Assembly: GCA_944321175.1 (NCBI GenBank) | Contig: CALUKI010000008.1 | Coordinates: 62,001-126,000, forward strand | Direction of reading: 5' to 3' | DNA length: 64,000 nt | Source: an uncultured Alistipes sp. | GTDB taxonomy: Bacteria > Bacteroidota > Bacteroidia > Bacteroidales > Rikenellaceae | Part shown: positions 44,096-53,267 of the stretch, piece after piece | Layout of the letters: each line of letters opens with the position of its first letter | Position numbering within the stretch: position 1 is the first letter of the stretch | Notes under the pieces: model-generated | Told to the model about the DNA's origin: nothing | Seen by the model: only the letters and a program-made list of their open reading frames with translations | Databases searched by the model: none | Translations under genes and position numbers: made by a program

Positions 44096-46588
44096 TTATC
44101 GTTTTATGAATCGCTCCATTTTGTCCATGATGCGTCGGAGGAGATTCCGTTTCGTTTCGCCTTCGTCGTCGCTCAATCCGTACCCGTACCCGTATCCGTA
44201 CCCATAACCGTATCCATAGCCATAGCCGTAGCCGTAACCGTACCCTTTGCGGCGGCTGGTCGAGGAGCCGTTGAGGACGATGCTCATGTTGTGGAATTTC
44301 TGTTCACGATAGAGCTTTTCGATATCGGGCAGCTGACGGCGGTCCAGCAATCCTTCGCGTACCACATAGATGGCCAGATCGACCAGCCGGTCGGTAATCT
44401 GGGCGTCGGCGACAGCCAGTGCCGGGACGCTGTCGATAACTACATAGTCGTAATGTCCGCGCAATTCGTCTATAAACTCCTCGAACCGTTTCGAGAGAAG
44501 CATTTCAGCCGGATTGGGCGGTTGCACGCCGGCATAGATCATGTCGAGATTGTCGTTCAGCTCGCTCGGATAGATGATTTTGTCGAGCGGCCGGATCGTT
44601 CCGGAGATATATCCCGATACGCCGTTGGGGTTGCTGCCTTGCCCCATCTGTTTCGAGAGGGTGCGGCGCCGCAGGTCGAGATCGACGATCACGACCTTTT
44701 TGTCCGCCAGCGCGAGCGTCATCGCGAGATTGGTGGCCACGAAGGTCTTTCCGGCGTGCGGATTCGAAGAGGTGACCATGATGACCTGCAGCCTGTTCGA
44801 CTTGACGCTCATGAAACTGAGGTTCGAACGGATCATGCGGAAGGCTTCCGAAATGCTGTCCCGGCCGTTTTCACGGACAACGATCGAGCCTTTCAATGCA
44901 CTCCCCTGATATTCCGGAATGTCGCCGAGGAACGGTATGCTCAGGTTGTCTTCGATATCTTTGCGGCCCCGGATCGTGGTGTCGAGGATCTCCATCAGAT
45001 AAAGGATGCCGAACGGTGTCGCCAGACCGAAAATCAGCGCGATGGCCAGAATGATCACCGAGCGCGGAGCTATGGGGCTGCTGCTGCCGTAGGCGGCATC
45101 GATGATCCGGGCATTGTTGTCGGCAATGGCTTTGGCGAGTTCATTCTCTTCGCGTTTGTTGAGCAGGTAGAGGTAGAGCTCCTCCTTGATTCGCTGTTGG
45201 CGGGTATTGTCCAGCAGTTCCGTGCTTTGCCGTGTGGCTGTCGCGATGCGGGTGCGGGCGAGACTCTCCTCGCGGCGGATGTTGCTGAGCTGGAGCTCAA
45301 GGCCCGAAATATGGGATTCGAGCGACGCGATGATCGTGCGCCGCAAAGCCGCGAGATCGTTGTTGAGGTTCTGGATCACCGGATTGTTCTGCGACGAGTT
45401 GTCCAACAGCTTTTCACGCCGCAGCATCAACTCGTTGTAGCTCTGTATCTGTTCGGCTATCGCCGTGCTGGATATGGCGACGTTGGCCGGGATGAGATCA
45501 TACTGTTTGCTGTCGCTCAGCAGGTAGTCGCGGATGTATTGTGCCAGGCTGATCTGGTTTTCCAGCGCCAGCCCTTCGGTCTTGAATTTGGAACTCTCGA
45601 CCAGACTCTGTTTCGCCTGCTCCGTGATGTCGTACATCTCGTTGTCTTTCTTGTAGGTCGAGATTTTGCGATCTACGGCATCCAGCTCCGCACCGATGAT
45701 CTTGAGTCGTTTGTCGATGAAATCGGCCGTGAAATCGGCAATGCGGTTCTTGTCGTTGATCGATTCGTCGTTGTAGCGTGCGATGAGCATGTTGATCACA
45801 TCCTCGGCACGGCGCGGATTGGTGTCATTGAGCGACAGGATGATGGCGTTGGCCTGTTTTTCGAGCAATGAGATCGATATCGCCTGATTGTAGTATCCCG
45901 CGACGGCATCGACCGACTGTTTGCTGACGGAGATCGGCTCATGCAGGTAGTCGTTCGACATGTAGAGCGTCGGGGCGATGACGAGCTGTCCGCAGGGTGT
46001 GGAGATTGTGTCGTTGAAACGGCCTGTCATGGACATGTCGTAAATATTCGAGTATTCATCGCCGCTTGCATCGGACGACGTGCGGTTGACGAATTTCGTG
46101 ATCGAGAACTCCTCGCCGCCGAGCGGTGTCAGTTCGAACGCCAGCGACTGGCGCTCGTTGTCGTTGATGAAGGCGACGTCGATGGGCGAGCGGCGATAGA
46201 GATTCTCGCTGCGCAGGCCGTGTTCGACGACGTAATTGACATTGAGGTTCAGACGCCGTACCACCTCGATCATCAGGCTGCGCGACTTGAGGACGATGAT
46301 TTCGTTGTCGACATTGCGGCGTGTGGAGGCGCCCAACAGGTCGCCGAAGGCTGCCAGGTCGGTTTCATTGCCTTTTTTGCCGTCCTTGATGAGGATGGTT
46401 GCCGTCCGCTTGTAGATTTTCGGGGTGGTATAGATGTAAAAAAGTGCGCACGACAGGCAGATGACCGTCGACAGCAGAAACCAGAACCAATTGCCGATGA
46501 CAAGCTGGAGCAGATCATGCAGCGAGAAACCGGATATCTCCTCAGGGGAATTTGCCGACGGATTGGTTGCGTTGCGATTCTCTTCCAT
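44096..46588 (-). CDS. Polysaccharide co-polymerase and tyrosine autokinase (Wzc type)
   Basis: An 830-residue inner membrane BY-kinase. A Wzz chain-length domain with two membrane segments (about 32-52 and 520-540) flanks a periplasmic coiled-coil domain. The cytoplasmic kinase has Walker A SSNPHAGKT (the common G-E before G-K-T is H-A), Walker A' VVIVDLDLRRRT and Walker B YDYVVIDSVPAL. The tail has an 11-fold GY dipeptide run and ends basic. Cycles of tyrosine phosphorylation of this tail control assembly of capsule or exopolysaccharide export. The C8 tract at 46605 lies between wza and this gene. No glycosyltransferases are in the window. Confidence 0.93.
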   Translation of the reverse strand: MEENRNATNPSANSPEEISGFSLHDLLQLVIGNWFWFLLSTVICLSCALFYIYTTPKIYKRTATILIKDGKKGNETDLAAFGDLLGASTRRNVDNEIIVLKSRSLMIEVVRRLNLNVNYVVEHGLRSENLYRRSPIDVAFINDNERQSLAFELTPLGGEEFSITKFVNRTSSDASGDEYSNIYDMSMTGRFNDTISTPCGQLVIAPTLYMSNDYLHEPISVSKQSVDAVAGYYNQAISISLLEKQANAIILSLNDTNPRRAEDVINMLIARYNDESINDKNRIADFTADFIDKRLKIIGAELDAVDRKISTYKKDNEMYDITEQAKQSLVESSKFKTEGLALENQISLAQYIRDYLLSDSKQYDLIPANVAISSTAIAEQIQSYNELMLRREKLLDNSSQNNPVIQNLNNDLAALRRTIIASLESHISGLELQLSNIRREESLARTRIATATRQSTELLDNTRQQRIKEELYLYLLNKREENELAKAIADNNARIIDAAYGSSSPIAPRSVIILAIALIFGLATPFGILYLMEILDTTIRGRKDIEDNLSIPFLGDIPEYQGSALKGSIVVRENGRDSISEAFRMIRSNLSFMSVKSNRLQVIMVTSSNPHAGKTFVATNLAMTLALADKKVVIVDLDLRRRTLSKQMGQGSNPNGVSGYISGTIRPLDKIIYPSELNDNLDMIYAGVQPPNPAEMLLSKRFEEFIDELRGHYDYVVIDSVPALAVADAQITDRLVDLAIYVVREGLLDRRQLPDIEKLYREQKFHNMSIVLNGSSTSRRKGYGYGYGYGYGYGYGYGYGYGYGLSDDEGETKRNLLRRIMDKMERFIKR
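44177..44245 (-). repeat. (Gly-Tyr) codon repeat in the kinase tail
   Basis: Encodes 23 residues alternating Gly and Tyr (11 Tyr), framed by basic and acidic residues. Gly codons vary (GGT, GGC, GGA, GGG) and Tyr uses both TAC and TAT, so the protein repeat is kept although the DNA has diverged. Confidence 0.9.
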
Positions 46589-46612
46589 GTACTTGAGTTG
46601 AATAGGGGGGGG

Positions 46613-47401
46613 TTATTTGATTTTGGTAATGGTTACGATAAGCGTGGCGACGGATACGACCGTCGAGACGATCGAAAGATAGAACGAACGGTTCTGGTTG
46701 ATCTCGCCCGACTGTGCCTTGTATTTGTTGGGCGTGACATAGACCACGTCGTCCTGCTGCAGGTAGAAGTAGGGCGAGGTGAAGATATCCGGATCCTTCA
46801 GATCGAAGTAGTGGATCGTCCGCTGTCCGTTCTCTTCGCGGATGAGTGCCACGTTGTCACGTTGTCCGTAGATGGTCAGGTCGCCGGCCATCGCCAGCGC
46901 ATCGAACAGCGAGATACGGTCTTTCGTGATGGCGAATTGCCCCGGATGTGCGACTTCGCCCAGCACCGAGAACTTCACGTCGGCGAATTGTACCACGACG
47001 ATCGGGTCGTTGACCATCTGTTTGTGGCGGATCTCCTCCTCGATCTTTTTTGCCAGTTCGTTGCGGGTCAGGCCGTCGCATTTCACCTCTCCGATAATGG
47101 GGAGCTGGATGTTCCCCTCCTTGTCAACGGTCAGGATCTGCAGGGCGCTGGTCGTCGAGGTGTAGGAGTTGTTCGACAGGGAGTTGTACGAGGATGCGGC
47201 ATTGAACGGCGCTGCCAGTTCCGGATCCTTGCTGTTGACGGTGATGGTCAGCCGGTCGAGCGGCTTGATGCGGATCTGGTAATCCTGTTCGATCGGAACA
47301 GGCTGATCCGGCTGTGCCTGCTGGATGTAAGCCGCACGCTTGTTCGTGGCGCAGGATGCCAGCAGGAGTGCGCCGAGTACGCAAAAGCAGAAACGTTTCA
47401 T
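46613..47401 (-). CDS. Polysaccharide export outer membrane lipoprotein (Wza type)
   Basis: A 262-residue lipoprotein (LLASC, Cys about 17) with the Poly_export domain (YQIRIKPLDRLTITVNSKDPEL, then GNIQLPIIGEVKCDGLTRNELAKKIEEE) and an SLBB-like segment (VKFSVLGEVAHPGQFAI, then DALAMAGDLTIYGQRDNV). It ends in a hydrophobic segment of about 20 residues (IVSTVVSVATLIVTI), which takes the place of the amphipathic outer membrane helix of E. coli Wza. It forms the exit channel for surface polysaccharide and pairs with the Wzc kinase. First gene of the operon. Confidence 0.92.
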   Translation of the reverse strand: MKRFCFCVLGALLLASCATNKRAAYIQQAQPDQPVPIEQDYQIRIKPLDRLTITVNSKDPELAAPFNAASSYNSLSNNSYTSTTSALQILTVDKEGNIQLPIIGEVKCDGLTRNELAKKIEEEIRHKQMVNDPIVVVQFADVKFSVLGEVAHPGQFAITKDRISLFDALAMAGDLTIYGQRDNVALIREENGQRTIHYFDLKDPDIFTSPYFYLQQDDVVYVTPNKYKAQSGEINQNRSFYLSIVSTVVSVATLIVTITKIK

Positions 47402-47462
47402 GAGCTCCCTTTTTTATCGTTTTTGTCGCCTGGTTGGTCTTGGTTAAAAGACAACAGTCGTG

Positions 47463-47470
47463 CAAAGGTA
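47463..47470 (-). promoter_or_regulatory. -7 box for the wza-wzc operon
   Basis: Minus strand TACCTTTG, a perfect TAnnTTTG, 61 bases upstream of the wza start. It is divergent from the amylase promoter. Confidence 0.65.
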
Positions 47471-47542
47471 CGATTTTTTTTCGAACCGACAGCATATACG
47501 GAACTTGAAAGAGAAAATATTCGGCTTATTGCTGAATTTTTC

Positions 47543-47550
47543 TATTTTTG
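47543..47550 (+). promoter_or_regulatory. -7 box for the GH13 gene
   Basis: TATTTTTG, a perfect TAnnTTTG, 14 bases before the first ATG. Confidence 0.65.
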
Positions 47551-47564
47551 CACTTCGAATTGAT

Positions 47565-48872
47565 ATGAAAACCGACAAAATGAGCGATACGAACCCTGTT
47601 TCCCATCCGGCATGGAGCTATCCGGCCGTTCTGTATGAGATGAATATCCGGCAGTTGACTCCGGAAGGTACGTTGGCGGCAGCCGAGCGGCATTTGCCCC
47701 GTTTGCGGGAGTTGGGCGTTGATGCCGTATGGCTGATGCCGCTTCATCCCATCGGGGAGATCAATCGCAAGGGATCGCTCGGTTCCTACTATTCGGTTCG
47801 GGACTATTACGCCGTGAATCCCGAATTCGGCACCTTCGATGATTTCGACCGCTTTGCGGATACGGCCCATTCCTTGGGCCTGAAGGTGCTGATGGACTGG
47901 GTCGCCAACCACACGTCGCGCGATGCGCGCTGGCTTGCGGAGCGTCCGGCCGACTGGTATGAACGGGACGGGAACGGCGAACCGCTCGTTCCCAACGGAT
48001 GGGACGATACGGCCAAACTGAACTATGCCAATCCGGCCGTATGGCAGGGTGAGATCGATGCCATGCGTTTCTGGATGGAGCGGCACGGCGTGGACGGGTT
48101 CCGGTGCGACATGGCGATGCTTGTCCCGACGGCTTTCTGGCGCGAGGCGGTCCGTCAACTGCGCGGTGTGAAACGCAATATCTTCATGCTGGCGGAGGCG
48201 GAGCAGACGGATCTGCTGGTTGACGCTTTCGATGCCTGCTATGCGTGGGAGTTCCACCATCTGATCAATGACATTGCACAGGGCCGGCGCCGGGTATGGG
48301 ATCTGCGCAATTATATCTATGCCGACAGGGAACGTTATCCCCGTTCGGCCATGCGTTTGTTTTTCACGTCGAATCATGACGAAAACTCCTGGAACGGCAG
48401 CGAATTCCAACGGCTGGGCGCTGCGGCCGAGATCATGGCTGCACTCACCTTCCTGCTGCCGCAGGGCATGCCGCTCGTCTATACGGGGCAGGAGTTCGGA
48501 TACGACCATTCGTTCGCCTTTTTCGACCGGGATCCGATGGTTGACCCCCGGCCGGGGCATTTTACGGAGTTCTATCGTCTGCTGTGCCAGCTCAAGCACC
48601 GCAATGCGGCGTTGCAGGCCGGTGAGCGGGGCGGATCCTTCATCGAGATCGAAAACAACGCCAAGGACTGTCTGATGACCTTCGTGCGCGAGGTCGAAGG
48701 GAACAGGGTGCTGGCCGTCATGAATCTCTCGCCCTATACGGTTCATGCCGATTTCAATACGGGAATCTATCAGGGTGAATATACCGATGCGATGAACGGC
48801 AACCGGGTGGCTGTTCCCTGTCATGTGGAGCAGGATATGCCGCCGTGGAGTTACCGTATTCTGATCCGGTAG
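47565..48872 (+). CDS. Cytoplasmic alpha-amylase family glycoside hydrolase (GH13)
   Basis: A 435-residue TIM-barrel enzyme without a signal peptide. Catalytic motifs are complete: VLMDWVANHTS, GFRCDMAMLVP (Asp nucleophile), IFMLAEAEQ (Glu acid/base) and FTSNHDENSW (third Asp). A short C-terminal beta domain follows. It is expected to act on alpha-glucans or oligosaccharides inside the cell, perhaps glycogen or imported malto-oligosaccharides; subfamily not assigned. The ATG at 47565 sits close to the promoter; an in-frame ATG at 47580 is also possible. It shares a divergent promoter region with the polysaccharide export operon. Confidence 0.92.
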   Translation: MKTDKMSDTNPVSHPAWSYPAVLYEMNIRQLTPEGTLAAAERHLPRLRELGVDAVWLMPLHPIGEINRKGSLGSYYSVRDYYAVNPEFGTFDDFDRFADTAHSLGLKVLMDWVANHTSRDARWLAERPADWYERDGNGEPLVPNGWDDTAKLNYANPAVWQGEIDAMRFWMERHGVDGFRCDMAMLVPTAFWREAVRQLRGVKRNIFMLAEAEQTDLLVDAFDACYAWEFHHLINDIAQGRRRVWDLRNYIYADRERYPRSAMRLFFTSNHDENSWNGSEFQRLGAAAEIMAALTFLLPQGMPLVYTGQEFGYDHSFAFFDRDPMVDPRPGHFTEFYRLLCQLKHRNAALQAGERGGSFIEIENNAKDCLMTFVREVEGNRVLAVMNLSPYTVHADFNTGIYQGEYTDAMNGNRVAVPCHVEQDMPPWSYRILIR

Positions 48873-49048
48873 CGGGGCCGTTTTGAAGCCGGAGGACCGT
48901 GTCGGGGAGGATGACGCCGGCGGGAATCGCTCCTGCGGAGCGTCGCTTTGCCTGCGCGGATCGGGCGGCTCTGCCGCTTCCGGGCGTTCCGAATCCTTTT
49001 TTTGGGTGTATTCCCGATTCATGCGGGTGAACATTCCGGAATTTGTTC

Positions 49049-49056
49049 TATCTTTG
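49049..49056 (+). promoter_or_regulatory. -7 box for the TPM-domain gene
   Basis: TATCTTTG, a perfect TAnnTTTG, only 5 bases before the ATG. The message would have a very short leader. Confidence 0.6.
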
Positions 49057-49061
49057 TGCGT

Positions 49062-49976
49062 ATGAAACGACTGTTAAGCCTGCTCCTGATACTGGGCATT
49101 TCTCTCCCCGCAGCGTTGGCGCGCCCCTATTCCGTTGAGGAGATTCCCAATGTCCAGCTGTCGGATCGTACACGCTTCGTGTCGAATCCCGACGGTATTC
49201 TGTCGGCGGGTGCCGTTGCACGGATCGATTCGGTCTGTCATGCATTGCGGCAGCGGGGGGCCGCGCAGGTGGCTGTCGTGGCTGTCGATTCGATCGACGG
49301 CGGTGACACCTTCTCTTTCGCTTATGACCTCTTTTCGTCGTGGGGTGTCGGCCGGAGCGGGGACAGCAACGGCCTGGGCATTCTGCTGGTGCGGGGATTG
49401 CGCGAGATCCGTTTCGTGACGGGTCGCGGCGTGGAGGGGGTGCTGCCCGACGCTGTCTGCAAACGTATCCAGTTGAATTTCATGCTGCCGGCCTTTCGTG
49501 AGAATGATTACGACCGCGGAATGCTGCAGGGGGTAGAGGCCGTTGCGGCGGTATTGGGCGGCAGCGAACTGGAGACCGGCCGTCCCGATGCGATACCGTC
49601 GCAGGAGGAGTCTGTTCCCATGGGAGTATGGATATTTCTGGCCTGCTGCATGCTTGTGCCGCTGGTCGCGATCTTTCGCATGTTGCGTTGTCCGCGCTGC
49701 AAGCGCTGGTTTGCGCTGCGGTCGCAGGGCGAACGGATCGTCATGCGGGCCGAAGGATGGCGTATGGTCGAGCAGCGGCTCGTCTGCCGCCGCTGCGGCG
49801 CGGAAGTCGTGCGCCGACGCCGCGATTCGGACGGGAGCAGCAATCACGGCGGTCATGGCGGCATGTGGGTCGGCGGCCGAGGCTTCTTCGGCGGTTTTGG
49901 CGGCGGATCGGGTGGCGGTTTTGGCGGCGGTTTTGGCGGCGGTTTTGGCGGCGGCGGAGCCGGTTCGAAATGGTAA
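49062..49976 (+). CDS. TPM-domain membrane protein with zinc ribbon and Gly/Phe-rich tail
   Basis: A 304-residue protein: signal peptide (about 1-20), TPM/YgcG domain (about 30-165, VSNPDGILSAGAVARID, then GLGILLVRGLREIRFVTGRGVEG), a membrane helix (about 187-206), then a cytoplasmic zinc ribbon with paired cysteines (CPRCKRWF and CRRCGAEV). The tail alternates Gly-rich FGGG units. TPM domains occur in photosystem repair and in bacterial envelope proteins. The LemA gene follows 73 bases later, a common pairing in bacteria. The zinc ribbon on the opposite side of the membrane is an unusual addition; function unknown. Confidence 0.82.
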   Translation: MKRLLSLLLILGISLPAALARPYSVEEIPNVQLSDRTRFVSNPDGILSAGAVARIDSVCHALRQRGAAQVAVVAVDSIDGGDTFSFAYDLFSSWGVGRSGDSNGLGILLVRGLREIRFVTGRGVEGVLPDAVCKRIQLNFMLPAFRENDYDRGMLQGVEAVAAVLGGSELETGRPDAIPSQEESVPMGVWIFLACCMLVPLVAIFRMLRCPRCKRWFALRSQGERIVMRAEGWRMVEQRLVCRRCGAEVVRRRRDSDGSSNHGGHGGMWVGGRGFFGGFGGGSGGGFGGGFGGGFGGGGAGSKW

Positions 49977-50049
49977 ACGACAAATGTAGGTAATGCCGGT
50001 TGGTAACATTCGGCTTTTGCCCGTATTATATTAACGAAAACAAAAAACG

Positions 50050-50631
50050 ATGAAAAAAACTCTTTGGATCCTTCTTGCCATCGTTGCGGTGGTTGTCGTA
50101 TGGGGTTATTCGGTTTACAACGGTCTGGTCGAAAAGGAAGAGGCCGTACACAGTGCGTGGTCGAATGTCGAGACGCAGTATCAGCGTCGGGCCGATCTGA
50201 TTCCGAATCTGGTCAATACGGTCAAGGGATACGCCACGCATGAAAAGGAGACGCTTGATGCGGTTGTCGAGGCACGATCGAAGGCCACCTCGCTGAATGT
50301 TGCGGCGGCGGATCTGACCCCCGAACGTCTGGCCGCCTATCAACAGGCGCAGGAGGGTGTTCGTTCGGCTTTGGGTCGTTTGATCGCCATTGCGGAGAAC
50401 TATCCCGATCTGAAGGCGAACAGCAATTTTCAGGAGTTGCAGGCGCAACTGGAGGGTACGGAGAACCGGATTGCCGTTGCGCGGACGGGTTTCAATGAGA
50501 AAACCCGTGCGTACAATGTCTCCATCCGGCGTTTCCCGACCAATTTGATTGCGGGGATATTCTCGTTCGATGCGAAGCCCTATTTCGATGCGAACGAAGG
50601 GGCGCAGAACGCTCCGGAGGTCGTTTTCTGA
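50050..50631 (+). CDS. lemA: LemA family protein
   Basis: A 193-residue LemA protein. One N-terminal membrane segment (about 4-22) and a coiled helical domain with the family motifs: AWSNVETQYQRRADLIPNLVNTVKGYATHE (about 37-66), then YPDLKANSNFQELQAQLEGTENRIAVAR. LemA proteins are exported, face the periplasm or outside, and have no agreed function. It sits directly after the TPM gene, likely one transcript. Length and motifs are standard. Confidence 0.93.
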   Translation: MKKTLWILLAIVAVVVVWGYSVYNGLVEKEEAVHSAWSNVETQYQRRADLIPNLVNTVKGYATHEKETLDAVVEARSKATSLNVAAADLTPERLAAYQQAQEGVRSALGRLIAIAENYPDLKANSNFQELQAQLEGTENRIAVARTGFNEKTRAYNVSIRRFPTNLIAGIFSFDAKPYFDANEGAQNAPEVVF

Positions 50632-50902
50632 GCCTTTTGACTGTCGTATGGCCTCTGGCCGGAGCCGGTGCGCGGAAGCGGATGCCGGTCCGATCGGAAG
50701 TGCGGAAAGTGCCGGACGGACGGGACGGCGGCGGCCGGAAAGAAAACGGCAGGCGGAAAGTGCGGAGAATGTGCGGCGAAGGGAGATGGATTTATCGGAG
50801 AGGGTTGTGAGAGGGGCGTAAGAAGAAGGGAAGAGAAAGGAGCGGGACAAGAGACGCATGGGAAGGCTGTATGCGGGAAACTACGAACTTGCAATAATTG
50901 AA

Positions 50903-52882
50903 ATGATGAAAAAGATCCTGTTGCTGTTGTTTGTGACGACAGCCCTCGGAGCCGTTGCGGCTCCGGCCAGAAGTTACGAGGTGAAGAGCCCCGATGGAAC
51001 GCTCTCCATCGTCCTTTCGGTCGGCGACCGGTTGAGTTTCTCTGTGCTGCGGAACGGTGCGGAACTGGTTGCGTCGTCGCGGATCGCCCTTACGCTCTCG
51101 ACGGGCGAGGTGCTGGGCGAGAATCCGAAGGTGCGTTCGGCGCATCGTCGCTCGGTGGCGGAGACGGTGGAGGCTCCCTTGCACCGTCAAAGTTCTTTGG
51201 ATATTGCTTTCAACGAGTTGAACCTTCGCTGCCGCGACGGATACGGCATCATTGCACGGGCCTATGACGATGGTGTCTGCTACCGTTTTTACACGGAGCG
51301 GGACGGCGAGCTGACAATCATGGATGAAACCGCCCAACTCAATTTTGCGGACGATCCGTCGGCCTACATTCCATACGCCAACACGAAAATCCCGATGCGG
51401 ACATCCTTCGAAAACACCTATACATATGCTCCGTTGAGCGAATTCCGCACCGGGACCCTTGCCTTCATGCCGATTCTCGTCGATCTGGGTGCGCGCGGCT
51501 ATGTGCTTTATACCGAATCGGACGTGGAGTCCTATCCGGGTATCTATGTAGGCTACGATGCCGGGGCGAAGGGTCTGACGGCACGTTTTGCGGGGTATCC
51601 GATCGAGATGTCGCTGACCAAACGTTTCGAGGATATTGTCGAAACGAGCGAAGAGTATATTGCCCGTGTGGCGGGAAGCCGCAGCTACCCGTGGCGCATC
51701 GTGGCCTGTGCCGAGACCGCTGCGGAGCTGCCGGTGAACGACATGGTGTGGAAAACGGCCGAAGCGAGCCGTGTGTCCGACGTGTCGTGGATCCGCGACG
51801 GCAAGATCGCCTGGGACTGGTGGAACGACTGGGGCGTTTACGGGGTCGATTTCAAATCGGGGATCAATACGGAGACATACAAATATTTCATCGACTTTGC
51901 CGCCGAACACGGCATTGAGTATGTGGCGCTCGATGAAGGCTGGAGCGTGCGCGACGGCGATATTCTGCATGTCATTCCGGAGATCGATCTGCCGCAGATC
52001 GTCTCTTACGGCCGGCAGAAGGGTGTAGGGATCGTTCTCTGGGTCGTGGCGAAGGTTCTCGACGACAAACTGGAGGAGGCATGTGCCCATTATGCCGCAA
52101 TGGGTGTCGCCGGCTGGAAGGTCGATTTCATCGACCGGCAGGATCAGGCGGCCGTCGATCGGGTCTATCGGATTGCGGAGGCTGCGGCACGTCATCGGAT
52201 GATCATCGATTTTCATGGGATCTACAAGCCGACGGGATTGCAGCGCACCTATCCCAACGTGGTCAATTTCGAGGGGATCTTCGGACTCGAACAGTTGAAG
52301 TGGACCGACAGGACAAAAGCCGACATGCCGGCCTACGACTGTACCTTCCCCTTCATCCGTCAGGTTGCAGGGCCGGTCGATTATACGCAGGGCGCGATGC
52401 GCAATGCTTCGCGCAAGAACTTCCGTGCAGTCAACGACCATCCGATGAGCCAGGGTACGCGGGCGCATCAGGTGGCGGCATATGTCGTTTTCGATTCGCC
52501 GCTGGTGATGCTGTGCGACTCTCCGACGGCCTATCTCAAGGAGCCGCAGACGCTCGACTATATCGTGCGTTTCCCCACGCGCTTCGACCGCACGATCGTT
52601 CCGGCCGGGGAGATCGGCCGTTACATCGTGACGGTGCGCCGCGCCGGTGAGCACTGGTATCTGGGGGCATTGACCAACTGGGATGCCCGCGACGTGGAGG
52701 TGAAACTCGATTTTCTGGGTGACGGCCGATGGAACGCGCGCATCTTCCGCGACGGGGTGAATGCCGACCGCTACGGGGAGGATTACATCCTTGAAGAGCG
52801 GACGGTGACGGCCTCCGAAACATTGACGATGCCGATGGCGCCGGGCGGCGGCTATGCCGTACAGTTCGAGCGCCTGAACTGA
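50903..52882 (+). CDS. Glycoside hydrolase family 97 (retaining-type signature)
   Basis: A 659-residue secreted enzyme (signal peptide about 1-25). The N-terminal beta-sandwich, a TIM barrel and a C-terminal beta domain fit GH97 throughout. The barrel has WWNDWGVYG, EYVALDEGWS, and GWKVDFIDRQDQ, where the Asp matches the nucleophile of the retaining (alpha-galactosidase) branch rather than the inverting SusB branch. NFEGIFGLEQLKW holds the candidate acid/base Glu. It probably acts on alpha-linked sugars in the periplasm. Start MMKKIL at 50903; in-frame 50858 is rejected because it lacks a signal peptide. It follows a purine-rich leader with no clear promoter box. Confidence 0.92.
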   Translation: MMKKILLLLFVTTALGAVAAPARSYEVKSPDGTLSIVLSVGDRLSFSVLRNGAELVASSRIALTLSTGEVLGENPKVRSAHRRSVAETVEAPLHRQSSLDIAFNELNLRCRDGYGIIARAYDDGVCYRFYTERDGELTIMDETAQLNFADDPSAYIPYANTKIPMRTSFENTYTYAPLSEFRTGTLAFMPILVDLGARGYVLYTESDVESYPGIYVGYDAGAKGLTARFAGYPIEMSLTKRFEDIVETSEEYIARVAGSRSYPWRIVACAETAAELPVNDMVWKTAEASRVSDVSWIRDGKIAWDWWNDWGVYGVDFKSGINTETYKYFIDFAAEHGIEYVALDEGWSVRDGDILHVIPEIDLPQIVSYGRQKGVGIVLWVVAKVLDDKLEEACAHYAAMGVAGWKVDFIDRQDQAAVDRVYRIAEAAARHRMIIDFHGIYKPTGLQRTYPNVVNFEGIFGLEQLKWTDRTKADMPAYDCTFPFIRQVAGPVDYTQGAMRNASRKNFRAVNDHPMSQGTRAHQVAAYVVFDSPLVMLCDSPTAYLKEPQTLDYIVRFPTRFDRTIVPAGEIGRYIVTVRRAGEHWYLGALTNWDARDVEVKLDFLGDGRWNARIFRDGVNADRYGEDYILEERTVTASETLTMPMAPGGGYAVQFERLN

Positions 52883-53056
52883 CGCGGCGGGGCCGGCGGC
52901 CGGATCTTGCCGGTGGGGAGTGGCCGGTTGGATCCCGAACTGCCGATCCCGATTGGGCGCTGCCTGTCGGCCCTATCCCGCCGAATTGGCGTCTCTCCGG
53001 AAGCGGCGCTGAAAAGAGAAAGAAATGATGCCAACGGCTGTTGGCGCAGGACACGG

Positions 53057-53092
53057 GCCGGCGGCCGGAATCATTCCGGCCGCCGGCTTTTA
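53057..53092 (+). terminator. Terminator after the GH97 gene
   Basis: Perfect 14-bp stem GCCGGCGGCCGGAA and its complement, TCA loop, then TTTTA. It is 175 bases after the stop codon. Confidence 0.85.
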
Positions 53093-53210
53093 TCCGTCCC
53101 GCCCGATTCGGGAATGATGCGGGGAAACGATGCCAAATAGATTCGGCGATTGTGTGTAAACGGCGGATATCGTTTTTCCGGATCGGCGCCGTGAAAGACC
53201 CTTCGCCGTC

Positions 53211-53251
53211 AAAAGAGGAGGGGCGGACAGCCGCAGACTGTCCGCCCCTCC
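53211..53251 (-). terminator. Terminator after the SGNH lipoprotein gene
   Basis: Perfect 14-bp stem GGAGGGGCGGACAG and its complement, 7-base loop, then TCTTTTG on the minus strand. It is 17 bases past the stop codon. Confidence 0.88.
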
Positions 53252-53267
53252 CGTTCGCTTGTGGAGG

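Larger units (their letters stand above)
52883..53267. other. Convergent intergenic region with two terminators
   Basis: The region ends the GH97 gene (plus) and the large SGNH lipoprotein gene (minus). Only the two terminators at 53057-53092 and 53211-53251 are evident. Confidence 0.6.

Noticed and set aside
48928-48942. Terminator after the GH13 gene (CGCTCC/GGAGCG)
   Set aside because: A 6-bp stem with a 3-base loop and no proper T-tract could arise by chance in this composition.
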